This document shows, in pieces, positions 20,666 to 32,168 of a stretch of DNA of 35,099 nucleotides. The DNA lies in assembly GCA_001584585.1 (NCBI GenBank), contig LSYV01000021.1, positions 1,396,624 to 1,431,722 on the forward strand. Reading direction: 5' to 3'. How positions within the stretch are numbered: the stretch's first letter is position 1; each line of letters opens with the position of its first letter. The notes under the pieces are model-generated. The model was not told the origin of the DNA, did not search any database, and worked only from the letters and a program-made list of their open reading frames with translations. The translations under genes and the position numbers were made by a program. The stretch is from Gonium pectorale. Taxonomy: Eukaryota > Chlorophyta > Chlorophyceae > Chlamydomonadales > Volvocaceae.

Positions 20666-23600
20666 GCCTGGACGCCGCCTCCGCCTACTACGTCATGGCC
20701 AACATCCGCAGCCTGGCGGAGCACAACCGCACCGTCATTACCGTCATCCACCAGCCCAGCTCCGAGGCGAGCGGGGGGGGGGGCGGGGCGGGGCGTAGGG
20801 GAGAGGGGGACGGGTAGAGGAGGGGGGCGGGTGTAAGGGTCTATGTGCATTACGTATTACGTGACGGAGTGCAGGAAGAGGAGGGGGGCGGGTGTAAGGG
20901 TCTATGTGCATTACGTATTACGTGACGGAGTGCAGGACACATGTCTAAGAGGCAGCTAGCAAAAACATCCCAGCCGGCAGTCCGTGTATGTGTTGAAAAG
21001 CAAAACGCATACGACGAGCGTAAGCGCGAAAGTGATGGCGTCGGTATAGGACCCAGCTCCAGAGGCAGTCGAAGGGGTGATGTCCCTGCATGATAGTTCG
21101 GCGGCGACCACCACCGTAGCCCCCGATGCGGCCCAGAATTCTCTCTGGGGTGACCCTATGCAATGCCGTGATGGGATGCGCTTATTCTAGTCTACGTGCG
21201 TCGCATGTGGGCTGGTGCATGTCTCCCGGCTCCCCGCCCACCCAGCCCCCCGACCCGCTGACTATCGTTGTCTCACGTACGAGTCCGTGTATGTGTGTGG
21301 GGTGGGGTGGGCGGGGCGGGGGGAGCGTGGTGATTGGCAGGGTGTGCTCGGGGCGGGGCGCCCAGCAGGGGGGTGGATGGCCCTGCCCTTGCCGGGGTCC
21401 GGGCCCCGCTGCTCGCTAACCCGCCGTCTGGGCCCCGCCCCACCTCCGCCACCACCGCCCCAGGTGTACGAGCTCTTCGACAAGCTGTGCCTGCTGTCGG
21501 GTGAGGGGGTGATGGAGGAGGGAAAGGGGTGAGGGGGGAGGCATGTGATCAGAACGCTTAAGGGTGTTTTACCCTCTCTGCTATGGCGGGTCGGGAGCCA
21601 ATCGGCTCGTGTGGCCCGCAACCCCTCTCTGAGGGAGCCTGTAATCTGTATCTGTAACAACGTCTATCTGTATCTGTGCGGGGTGTGTGTGCTATGTTAT
21701 CATAACAGCGTATGTGTTTTTTGCGTGTGCGTTGACGTGTGTGTGTGCGTGTGCGTGTGGTGTTACATCTCCGGGCCGACGCTGGCCAGGGGCGCTACCC
21801 GCCCCAACGCAAGACCACCTCAACGCCGCGAGGCGAGGGGTGTGGGGGACCGCTGTTCCCCCTTGCTCAACCCAAAGGGGCCGCCTGCAGCCTTAAACAA
21901 GTGTGTGTCTGTGTGACTGGGAATGTGGGGACACCGACGGGGAGGTGCGGCTCAGATGCGTAGGGCGGCGGGCGCAGAGCGGCAGTTGCACCCCTCCACC
22001 CCACCCCGCTTACCCACCCACATGCCCGCCCGGCTCCCGCGAAGCCGCCCGGCTCCCTGCTCCCGCCACTCCCGCTGCTCCACCCGCTGCCGCTCCCGCT
22101 GCTCCTCCGCCCGGCTGCTGGCAGGTGGCGAGGTGGTGTACTTCGGTCGGGCCGCCAACGCGCTGTCGCTGTTCGAGGATGCGGGGCTGCCCTGCCCGCC
22201 GCTGCGCAACCCCACCGACCACTTCCTCCACGTCATCAACCGGGACTTCAAGGTGCGACCCAGCGCGCACATGCCGTGTCGCTGGCGTCTCGGGCTAACG
22301 GGCCCATAGTTTTGTTTGGACTGCCAGTAAACGCGTGGCCAGCACCACGCCGAGGGGCTGGTCCCGTGCGGCCATGACTTGGGTGTGCTGCAGCTGCTCG
22401 GACGAACAGAGAGGGGAGCAGCACTGCGGCGGGTTTTGCAGGGCAGCTGCAGTTGCTTAGGGCTGCAGGCGGCCCCTTTGGGTTGAGCAAGGGGGGACAG
22501 CGGTCCGCCACGCACACCCCTCGCCTCGCGGCGTTGAGGTGGTCTTGCGTTGGGGCGGGTAGCGCCCCAGGCCAGCGTCGGCTCGGAGATGTACACACAC
22601 ACACATGTACACACACAGCTCAGCCCAGTTGCCCATCCCATCCCAGCCCTCCAGCGTCAAGTTCTGTGGGGTTACTTGTTGGGTCGAGTGCGGGTAGACG
22701 GGCTGCCGTCTAGGTTGCTCTGGCTCGTTTGCAGAATCAGACATGTCTGAACACGCTGTCACGCACTTAAAACACCCACACCCACACGCACCCCCAAACA
22801 TGCCTCGCAACCCACCCATCGCCCGCGCGCGTCTCCGTGAGGAAGCTCCAGCGCCCCATGTACCCCCTACCCCACCCCACGCCGCAATGACCTGCCCCCC
22901 CTGTCCTCCCCCCGCCCCCTCTCGCCCCCCCCCCCCCGCCTCCCCGCCCTACCCCCGCCCCGGCTCCCCCCCCCCAGGGCGAGCACGGCCAGGACACGGA
23001 CACCAACATCCGCAAGCTCACCGACCTGTACAACACCAAGCTGGCGCCCGCGCAGGAGGAGGTGGTCAAGGACGTGAGCACCCCGGGGTGGTAGGGGTAT
23101 GGCGGGGGGGGGGGCGTGGGCACGGTGCGGCCGACCGGCGGTGGCCCGGACGTGGGCGGGGCGTGAGGTTGGGGGCGGGGGCGGGGTACCCCCACCACCA
23201 CCACGCCGACTCGAGCAAACCCTATTCCTCAACCCCGCCCCCCACACGCAGCTGAGCCGCCTTGGGGACGAGTACGGCGACGACGGCGTGGGCGCCAACC
23301 CGCTGTACCAGGTGGCGGTGCTGACACGGCGCATGTTCATCAACAACTGGCGCAACATCGCAGTGTTCTGGCTGCGGCTGGGGATGGTGCGTACGGGGGG
23401 GGGCGCGGTTGTGGGGTGGGGTGGGGGTTGGAGGGGGAGGGATGGCGGATTCGTGAGTGGGTGCGGGGTGGTGGTGGGGTAGTGGGGAAACGGGTTGCGT
23501 CGTGGAACACCGAATCGGCGTGGGGATGGGGGTGGGCGTTGGTGGGCATGGAGGGAGGGGGGAGGGGGTGGCGGAAGGGAAGGCGGGTGGAGGGGAAGCG

Positions 23601-25238
23601 GGCCGGCCATCACGGGGCGTGGACACGACGGGCGGGCGGGCGAGTGGGTGGGGGCCGGAGGGCAGGGTGCGGGTGGTTACGTGGGGGGTTGGGGACGCGC
23701 GGCGCGGGGTTTCCTGTGGACCGGTGGAGGCCAGGTGGGACGGGAGGCGGGGGGGAGGGGGATGAGGGCGGGGCCGGGAGAAGGCGAGCGCGGCGGCGGG
23801 GGGGGGGGTCTCACGGCTGCTGTCGTGGCGTCCCTGCACCCACGGCTGCTGTCGTCCCTCCCTCCTCGGGGGCTCGGGCGGGGCCGTTCCGTGCACCCGA
23901 CCCGACCCGACCCGACCCGACCCGATCCGGCAGGCAGGCAGGCATGCGCCCAGAGCTCTTCCAGCAGCTGAACCACCCCTTTAGCATCCCTAAATCCTCA
24001 CCTCCACCCCACCACCCACCCCCTGCACACACCGTACCGTACGACGGCAGTACGTGATGCTGTGCATCTGCATCGGCACGGTGTACTACAAGCTGGACGC
24101 CTCGTGGGTGGGCACCTACAGCCGCGCGTCCATGATGTTCTTCGTGGTGGCGTTCCTCACCTTCATGAGCATCGCGGGCTTCCCCGCCTTCGTGGAGGAC
24201 ATGGGGGTGAGGGCAGGCTGGGGCCGGGTTGGGCGGGGGGGGGGCCGATGGGCGCTCGCCGGGCCGGGATGGGGGGGAGGTAGGGGAGGAGGGGGATTCA
24301 GCGTGGGCGAGGGTGTGGGGATGTGGGCCGCTGGAAGGCGCTGCAAGCGCAAGGCGGGCAGGGGCGGCAGGCAGGGGGCGGCAGAAGGGACTGGCCGGGC
24401 GGTGACAGCCGCGCCACGTGGCGCCGCTTTTCCCACGACGGGCTGGTCACGATGGGCTGGTCGCATGATGGCTGCATGCTCTCCATGCTTACATTCGGCG
24501 CCCCCGGCTCACCCGCCACCGACGCTCCCCTCCCCCTCTCGCGCACACACACGCACACACACACACACACCTCAGGTGTTTATCCGCGAGCGCCTCAACG
24601 GCTACTACCCGGTCGCCAGCTTCGCCCTCGCCAACACGCTGGCATCCGCGCCCTTCATATTCGGCATCGCCATCATATCGTCCGCCGTGGTGTACTGGCT
24701 CGTGGGTGGGTTGGGGGCGAGCGGGCGGGCGGTGACCCGCGGGTCGGCGTGCCGGGCAGGGCAGAACGGGGCGGGGCGGGGCGCTGCAGGGGCGTCAAGC
24801 TCCCCTCCAGCCGCCCTCTGCGGTCTCGTCAATTATATGCTCCTGAAGCTTGCCCCCCGGCCCCCCAACCCGCCCCCAGCGCTGCGACCCCATTCCCATC
24901 CCCGCTATCCCCCCCCCACGTCTCCCGCGACCCAAGCCGTGCTGCCCCTCCCACCCCCGCCCGCCCCCGCCCCCCTGCCCATCCTCGAGTCACCTCTCTC
25001 TCCCCTCATCCTGCCTATCTCCTCTTCCCCCGCAGAGCTCAATTCAGCCCCATACCCCACCGCATCACACCCTTTCTCATTTACCCCTCCCCCCGCCCCT
25101 TCCGCCACGCAGACCTGAACGACGACGGCGACCGCTTCGTGTACTTCTTCGTCAACCTGTACGTCTCCCTGACTGTGGTGGAGAGCATGATGATGGCCAT
25201 CGCCGCAGTGGTGCCGCACTACCTCATGGGCATCGCGG
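20666..25238 (+). CDS. ABCG-family half-transporter, eight internal exons, both ends missing
   Basis: Exons: 20666-20766, 21464-21500, 22125-22252, 22978-23073, 23252-23386, 24051-24206, 24576-24705 and 25113-25238; phases agree throughout. The first holds the end of the ATPase domain, with the D-loop (G)LDAASAYYVM and the H-loop in VITVIHQPSSE. The next two read VYELFDKLCLLSGGEVVYFG, the usual ABCG sequence after the H-loop. A linker follows, then the membrane domain: LTRRMFINNWRNI, IGTVYYKLDASW, VFIRERLNGYYPVASFALAN, and VDLNDDGDRFVYFFVNLYVS ending in HYLMGIAG. ABCG half-transporters dimerise to export lipids, hormones or drugs; the substrate is unknown here. Walker A, signature and Walker B lie beyond the gap at 20403. 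The C-terminal exons were not found before 26282. It lies antisense between ankyrin exons: nested gene, pseudogene or assembly error. Confidence 0.88.
20816..20937 (+). repeat. Perfect 61-bp tandem duplication
   Basis: Two adjacent identical copies (20816-20876 and 20877-20937), each with AGAGGAGGGGGGCGGG and CATTACGTATTACGTGACGG. It lies in the first visible ABCG intron. Identity of the copies implies a recent event or ongoing homogenisation. Confidence 0.9.
21559..21678 (+). repeat. Short retroposon-like element, copy 3 (5'-truncated)
   Basis: Carries CTCTGCTATGGCGGGTCGGG and GAGCCAATCGGCTCGTGTGG, and ends in TGTAATCTGTATCTG with a second nearby CTATCTGTATCTG. This matches the 3' half of the elements at 12654 and 16709, in the opposite orientation. 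Loss of the 5' half is typical of target-primed reverse transcription. It lies in the intron between ABCG exons 2 and 3. Confidence 0.65.
21765..21900 (+). repeat. Second short repeat family, forward copy (inverted pair)
   Basis: About 136 bp from ACATCTCCGGGCCGACGC to GCCGCCTGCAGCCTTAAACA, with GCGCTACCCGCCCCAACGCA inside. An inverted, closely similar copy lies at 22452-22592. Both begin next to a GT-rich stretch. Unrelated to the CTGTAT-tailed element just upstream. No protein or known element name can be assigned. Confidence 0.75.
22452..22592 (-). repeat. Second short repeat family, reverse copy (inverted pair)
   Basis: Reverse complement counterpart of 21765-21900, with only scattered differences over about 135 bp. 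With its partner it brackets ABCG exon 3 (22125-22252), one copy in each flanking intron. Confidence 0.75.
23896..23925 (+). repeat. (CCCGA)6 minisatellite
   Basis: Six perfect CCCGA units, followed by short GGCA repeats, in an ABCG intron. Confidence 0.85.
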
Positions 25239-25937
25239 GTGGGGCTGGGTTCGGGGGGGAGGGGGCAGAATGGAAGGGAGGAGAGGAGAGAGGGGATAGG
25301 GAAGTGGGGGAGGAGGAGGAGGAGAGTGCACGACGGGTGAAGGGCGGGGAGGGAGGGAGGGAGAGGGGCGCGACGCAGGGACCACAGCGAGCGGGGCGGG
25401 GGTCGTTGGGTAGGAGGGCGACCTCCCACTACCGTTGGAGAACGCCTGGCATGGCGAGTGGGGAGCTGTGGGGCGAGGTGGGGGGGCGCGGGGGCTGATT
25501 CAGGGGGAGGAGGGGAGCAGGTCGCCGCCTTGCCCCCCGCCAGGCCTCCCGCCAGGCCACCAGCGCCAGAGCGGGCGCCTCGGAGCACGACCTTCAGCTG
25601 CCGTCACGCCGCGCGTCCCCTTCCAAGCTCCCGACGCAAACACCCCCCCCCCGCCACACATTCCGTATTACCCCCCCCCCCGCCACACACACTGTCTAGG
25701 CTAGGATGTTTTCTGCTTGCTGGCCTGCCTGTAGCACACTGTCACGCATTGATCTTCTCGATCATATTGAACACACACACACACACACACACCTCGTGTA
25801 GCGGGTACTATGCGTAATGGGTTGTTGGGCTGCCGGCTAGAATGCCAGACTGCTCGACTGCTCGACTGCCTCGCCTCGCTCGCCTACCTCGCCTAGTCTG
25901 TTTGCAGCCTGTGCACAAGCACGCACATTCGCATGAC

Positions 25938-26001
<64 letters not shown>

Positions 26002-26281
26002 CACGCACACACACACGCGCGAGGGCAAGACATGGCAGATGGCACGGCACGTTGCCACTTACCAGGGGAGCGAGCACAGACGCTCTACGCTATCCTGGCG
26101 TCGGAAGGCAGGTCCATGCACGGCATGTATGGCATGTATGGCACATACAGATAGATAGAGTAGGCGCCCACGTATCCGGCATGAGCGGTAAACAGCCCTG
26201 TAGCTGCGAGCGAGCGAGCAGCCCCTCCGGGGCCCTCCCCTCCACATTCCCTGTGCCCGCCTCCCGCCCGCACGCCCGCAC
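25239..26281. other. Non-coding stretch between the ABCG and ankyrin exons
   Basis: G/A-rich intron-like sequence, then a duplicated C-run block (about 25637-25690), then (CA)n tracts at 25769-25792 and 25941-26012. The remaining ABCG exons, which should encode the last membrane helices, were looked for on the plus strand and not found. The right border of ABCG-related sequence cannot be placed precisely. Confidence 0.45.
25941..26012. repeat. Long (CA)n microsatellite
   Basis: About 35 CA units with a few CG interruptions at the right end. It lies in the large intron between the ankyrin exons at 26282 and 20291, near the right border of the ABCG-containing segment. Confidence 0.9.
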
Positions 26282-29200
26282 CTCATCTGCCACGGCCAAC
26301 TTGGCGTTGGCGTTGAGCAGCACCTCCACCGCGTCTACCTGGCCGTTCCTGGCGGCCGCGAGCAGCGGCGTCCGGCCGTCCTGCTTGAGGCGAGAAACAG
26401 GGCCGTCGAACACTCGTGGTACGAACGAGGACATTCTGTATCTAGAGGCACGGGGGAGCTAGAGCATCGCGGGCCGCCGGCCAAGTTGTGCCATCCGTAC
26501 ATCCCGCCGTACGTACAACGGCGCAACGTGCAGAGCAGTGCAAGCATCTCTTATGTGGGCGCGCCGCACTGCATCCCAGCTGGCAAACACCGCATAAATA
26601 ACATCCGCCTGTTCGATAGACTGGATGGTGTTCGTCCCACGCACGCACTCGCTCTGTGAAGTCTCTGAGCGCTCAAAGTCTATCTGAGCGGTCCCTCGTG
26701 CACACACACGCCCGCCCGCACGCACCACGTCCCTCGCCTCCACGTCCGCACCCCGGGTGACGAGGGGGTACATGACATCGGTGTGGCCGTTGGCGGCGGC
26801 GATCCACAGGGGCGTACGATCAACCTGTGCGCCGTACATACGTGGACACGCACACATGCGTGCCGTACACAGCAGTTGCTTGCACGTAGCAGCTACAGGG
26901 TCCCAGTAGTCCCAGCAGTGCAGCACAAAGCCCATCCCTTGCGGCGTGTTCATGCAAAATCTATCCATGCAAAGTACGCTTCCGCGTCCAGCAGTGCAAG
27001 CACGTGCAACGACAGGGGTCAGATTGAGCCAAGCAACCTGCCGCCGTCCGTACGATGCACTTCTCTTTTCATTAACTGCATGTACATGTTAGGCGTGCGT
27101 TGCCGTGATCCGTACTTCACGCCCACGCACACGTACGGACGGACGAACCTTGTCCACCGGGTCCTTCTGAACCTTGGCCTGAATCAGGAGCACGTTCACC
27201 ACGTCGATGTGACCGTTGCCGGCGGCAAGGAACAGCGCCGTGTGTCCATCCTGCACCAGGACCGGGCCAACAGCGGATTCGGATTCGGTTGATGGTTGGA
27301 GCCGGTCGGAGTTGGGATTGAGGGTGGTTGTTATAGGACCCTATCCAAGCAAAATGGATGGATGGTTGGCAGTGTTCGGCGCTTCGTATGTGCTCTGAAA
27401 TATGGCTGCGCCGGCGCCAGTGAGCGGGCTTGTTATCCGACATGCAACACTACCGTACATACAGTACATCGCATCACAAAGCAGCTTACGCACGCACCTC
27501 AGTCTGCGCCATCTTGTCGGCACCCGCCTTGAGCAGCATCTGCAGAACCGCCGCGTGACCGTTGGCGGCGGCCGCCAGAAGGGGCGTATAGCCGGCCTGT
27601 GTGTGCCGCAAGCAAAGGGTTCGACGTGCCTGCTGTCGACTTGTCGAGCGAGCCATCGGGGCTATATAGACTCGCGCGAGGACCAAACAGGCACGCGCTG
27701 CACCCGGAGGCTGGAGTGAATGCCCTGGCCAGAATCCTTGGGCACAGTTAAGGCTCACGGTCTGTTACCAACATTTACGGTATTCCTTACGGACGGGACT
27801 GTAAGGGAGGTGGACCATTACGGGCGAGCAAGGGATTGTAGGGACGATACGGACATGTCTAGCACTCACACAGTGTTGGCCCATTCGCTCAGCTGGACTA
27901 AGCTGGGTTCCCATATAACTAGTCCAACACGTGGGTGTGTGGGTACGCAGAGGTGGGGTACTTCTCTGACCTCTGACCTCTTTATTTGCAGCTTTCCGTT
28001 CATAGCTTGCACACGGCACACGTACCTTGTCGCGCCTGTCCTTGTCGGCGCCCGCCTCGAGCAGCGCGCGCACCTTGCCCGCGTCGCCCGCCGCGGCGGC
28101 GGCCAGTAGGGCCGTGCGGCCCCGCTGCAGCGAAGTCGACGCAATGAGCAGAGTGGCCGTTGCAGCAAGTGTAAGCCTTGTAAGACCCGCGAGCCATAAG
28201 CAACAATCAAGTGCACGAAGACCATACGGGGTACCGACGTGCGTGGCATGCGACCTTCCCACGCTTCGTTTTATTTCGCCCTGCGACTGGCAACCCACCC
28301 TGTCTTGCAGCTCCCTCCCGATCAGGGCCGCCCACTTCAGCCCGTAGGCCGCCAGCTTTTCCTCGTCCAGCCCTGTGGCATTCCACGCGGCCACCATGGC
28401 CTGCACGAGCGAAGGGAGCGAGCGAAGGAGCGAGCGATCAAGCGCCCATGCAGTCGGATGAGGGGATCCTGCTGGACGTCCAGGTGCAAGCAGCCATGCA
28501 CCAGGGTACGACAGGTACGGCCATACGGGTGTATGCTGACGTACGGCACATGCCAAGGATGAGGGGGCAGCAGTACGCCCGCCCGCCCCGGTAAGCAGTA
28601 CGGTATGGCGTTGAGCTCACCTCGCTGCCCTTCCGCGCCGCGAAGCTCATCAGCGCCACCGCGGCTCCGCCCGCGTTGCGCCCGGCGCCGCGCGCATGCT
28701 GCTGCAGCTCACGGGCGGCGACGGCGTTGGCTCTGGGCAGCATGCGCGGCTGGCGGCAGGAGCCGAAGAGCCAAGCGAACCAAGCGACCGGGCAACCGAG
28801 TAACGTATCAGCGTTCGCCGTCAAACGCTCTGCTTTTGTGACGCACGACGGGTCAAGGCGCACGTTGGCGACATGTACCAATAACACAAAGAGCAGTAGT
28901 GCGGTGATGACCCAGGTCATTACACGTTTGCAGGTCCTTACATGTCCAGCAGGCGCTGTAGTTCGAGGACCAAGTCCTCCGCCGCCTGCACGCATACCTC
29001 TACATATACGTGTATGAGGAAGATGGACAGGAGCAGCGCCGCCACGGAGAAGGCCCACCAGCCGCCAGATGGGGCCGACAGCGGCGTGGCGCCCGCCGCC
29101 GCCGGTGGATGCTGCTGCTGCTGCGGCTGCGGCTGCCGGATGGCGGCAGCGGGCGGCGGCGGCGTCTCCTGCTGACGGGCGCCGCCCTCGTCCGAAGCCG

Positions 29201-31010
29201 CCGGCGCCATCAGCGATTTCTGGAGCGCGGCTCTCAGAACCGCCTGCGTGCGTTAGTTGACGTGAAGGGGGGCAGCGTGCGCGGGCCCAGCAGACCGGAT
29301 CATACATACCGTATTGCCATTGATGGGTCACAGCGAGCGCGCCGTATGCAGTGCAGCCCCGCCCAGGTCAGCACGGTTCGTTACGCAGCGCCCCGCGCGT
29401 CCTCAGCCAGCGGCAGCCAGGCTCCATGCATGTGCACGGGTAGGCGTCAGCAGCAGCAAACACACCTGGCAGTTGGTCGCATGGGGGCTGGTGCTTGCAC
29501 CGCGCATCAGCGCGTCGGCGACCTGCAAGTGGGCGGGGAACTAGGGCGGGAGTGTGGACGCACTACGCAGATGGATTGTGAACAGCAATAATGGAGCCGC
29601 GCCGCGTACACGTGCTCGCGTGTGCCATCTGCGTGCATGCCCGCTGGCCCTGCACGAATGAAAGCACGACGATCACTGCAGATAGATAGCCCGGTGCGCG
29701 AAATACCCAAAAAGCATGTATGAACGCTAGGTTGTGAAGGACTGTACACTGGATTCACCTACCTACCGTCTCTGGCGGCACCCGCGTGCTGATGGATGGC
29801 GGGAACTGATGGCTCGAATGGCGTTCTCGCTCGCTGCTCGATCTATCTGTTCACAGCACTAAAGAACCGCACATTGTGGATGCGCCCCTCCACTGCCCCC
29901 CATACATCCCCCTCCGCCTCCCCTCCCCTGCCCCCTCCTCCCTCTCTGCCTCCCCTCCCCCTCCGCCCCCTCACCTGGCACGCCCCACCCCGTACGGGCT
30001 GCGGCCCGGTTCCTGGTTCCCTAATCACCTGTGGCACCCACCTCGCGGATGTGCTCCTGCCGTGGGCTGGCCCAGATCAGCGGCCGCAGGACGTCGATGT
30101 GCCCTCCCTCGGCCGCCAGCCACAGCGCGGACTTGCCGGCCTGCAATGCACGCATCGCCCAACATACGAGGACTGCCATTCAGCCGGCTGGCAGGCAGCA
30201 GGCGCAGTAGTGCAACGCCGCGCCGCCGTCCGTCCACCAGGGCCAACCAACACTGCCGCTGCGGCTGCTGCCCACCACAAGCTGCACGATAGCCCCGAAG
30301 ACAGCTAGTCCTTGCCGCCAGCCGCCACGCACGGCGATCGTGGCAGAAGTGAATAGCGGGCGAGGGGCAGCAGGTAGGGGCTGTAGCGCAGAAAGAGCCG
30401 CCCTTTCTCGCGACAGCTCGGCATGCATGTCCGCCCGCGTGTCACGAGCGTACCGCGTTTCGCGCCTCCAGGCTGGCCCCCGCCTCCAGCAGCGCCTTGA
30501 CCGCCTCTACGTGACCGGCCGCTGAGGCCACCATCAGCGGCGTGCAGCCGTCCTGCGGGGGCAAGCACGCACGGAGAACAGGAATACATACGGTAGGGAA
30601 ACCTGCAGATCCGCCGGCACGCACGGAGGACAGGGATGCATCGAGGAACCTGCAGACCTGATGCAGGCACGAACGCATCCGCTCTATCTCGAGGCGGCGC
30701 CTTGCGGCATGTATGTGGGCTGGGGCAAGTTTCGAAGTTTGACGACCAACGTGCGACGTGCAACCCACAGGGCAAGCGCTCAGACCGGGCGCGTGCAATG
30801 TGCGGATAGCAAAACGGTGGACTCGTTTGCACCCCAGCAGCAGCAATGAATGAACTCGCGCACCCTGCTCGCGGTCTCCTTGTCGGCCGCCGCCCCCAGC
30901 AGGGCGCGCACGGCCTGGGCATCTCCCGTCGCGGCAGCGCGCAGCAGGGTGCTCGGCGGCTCGGACGGGAGGCGGCGGTGGCGAATCAACCCGCCGGCGA
31001 CAGTGCTCAT
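26282..31010 (-). CDS. Ankyrin-repeat protein with one membrane segment, 5' exon block
   Basis: Exons: 31010-30864, 30552-30454, 30140-30042, 29522-29466, 29243-28942, 28732-28621, 28400-28299, 28124-28026, 27596-27498, 27250-27149, 26824-26726 and 26380-26282. With the 3' block this gives about 575 residues. The first exon starts MSTVAGG and holds a divergent repeat. Each ankyrin exon after it encodes one repeat of 33 residues (34 at 27250), for example DGCTPLMVASAAGHVEAVKA, AGYTPLLAAAANGHAAVLQM and DGRTPLLAAARNGQVDAVEV. Between repeats 3 and 4, residues about 116-306 form a different module: Gln/Pro-rich, then a membrane helix (WWAFSVAALLLSIFLIHVYV, about 196-220), then helical segments. 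Ankyrin repeats bind proteins, so a membrane-tethered scaffold is plausible; partner and compartment are unknown. The small exon 29522-29466 and the 28942/28732 junction (the only non-phase-0 one) are the least certain. Confidence 0.83.
30552..30660. repeat. Imperfect tandem repeat in ankyrin intron 1
   Basis: GCACGCACGGAGAACAGGAA near 30565 recurs as GCACGCACGGAGGACAGGGA near 30618, each followed some 30 bp later by AACCTGCAGA. It is an old local duplication of about 55 bp at the 3' edge of intron 1, touching the acceptor of the second exon. Confidence 0.45.
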
Positions 31011-32168
31011 GGCTCGTTAGCTTCGACCGCGGTGCGCGGTTTGTTGTAATACAGGTCGAGGCTGGTGCCGGGTGGCCACGAGCCCTCGGCCATGCTTTCA
31101 GTAATCCGAGGGACCCGTGAAACTGTGACGGGTTTTCAGCCTCCTGTCCGACGCCATCGAGCCCCACAACCATACCGCTTTGGTCTCTTATTGCCACGAG
31201 TTTATGGATATTCAAGGTCCACCGACTCAGCTGACGACTGCACGCCTGAAACAGGTAGGGAAGCCTTTTCGGCTGACCCACGGGTCGGCCAGCTGCTTGC
31301 TACTATCTACGAACACTTCGTTCCTCCGATAGTACCTAGGTTTGGCGCTGCGGGTCTTAGGAAGCGAATGGACCTCAGCCGAGGGCCTTAAACACGCAGA
31401 GCAGGCAAGAGTGAAGGCCCGAGTCAACACCCCGCACGAGCGGGCCAGGCGCAACAAGGGTTCTGGCGCGCGGCGCCCACACAACCCACAGCCTACAGCA
31501 ACAACGCGGGCAAGCAACAGGGCGGGCGGGTGGGGCCACCACACGGTGGCACTATAAAAGCAACGAGCTCTGTAGTGGTAGGCAGAATGCCTGACACTGG
31601 CTCGTTGCGCGCCAAAAGACCGGCGCTGACCATCCATCTATTGGCAAAGGAACTCTCGGCTCCGAGCCCACCCGGGTCCGTCCTGCCGTACGGTCACCCA
31701 CCCCCGGCCGCACGACCGCGCTCAGAACACCGCTAAAAAAAGCAAATGTGCCCGGGTGCGGATTCCGGTACGCCTGCGTGGCACTCCGTGTGGGTATGCT
31801 ATGCTGCCGGCCGCCGTCTCGATTTGCACTGCTCCTTTGAGTCGCACGGCGTTTCCGTGGCAAAGCATTACCGTACAGATATCGGCAAGCGGACTTGTGA
31901 CTGGCTGAGCGGGCAGTGCGTGCGTAACTACGTATAACCAAAGCTCGGGAGCGGGAATCATTGGTTGGTGGGCAGGTGGCGCGATACAGTGCTGGGTCTG
32001 GATGCGGGAGGGCCCTGGCCAGGCCTGACGTACGGTACGGTAGGCCAGGCCAAGGCCTGTGGGTTTGGCATGCTATGGCGGTGGAATCATTGGGTGGCAG
32101 GTGGAATCATTGGCGGGTGGCGCCATCTACACATGCGGCGCCATGACAGGGCCCGCTTCCATTCTTTC
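31011..32168. other. Upstream region of the ankyrin gene
   Basis: No gene recognised. It should include the ankyrin promoter, reading leftwards, although no clear TATA box was seen within 150 bp above the ATG at 31010. A TATAAAAG on the plus strand at 31552 has no convincing gene after it. A short repeat of GGTGGAATCATTGG lies near 32082-32113. Confidence 0.35.

Noticed and set aside
26052..26083. Possible extra ankyrin-gene exon (minus) with a strong GTAAGT donor
   Set aside because: It would be 32 nt, shift the phase relative to the next phase-0 exon, and encode nothing like an ankyrin repeat.
31552..31559. TATAAAAG on the plus strand
   Set aside because: The only frame after it is 49 residues from the ATG at 31588 and looks non-coding, so no gene supports a promoter call.
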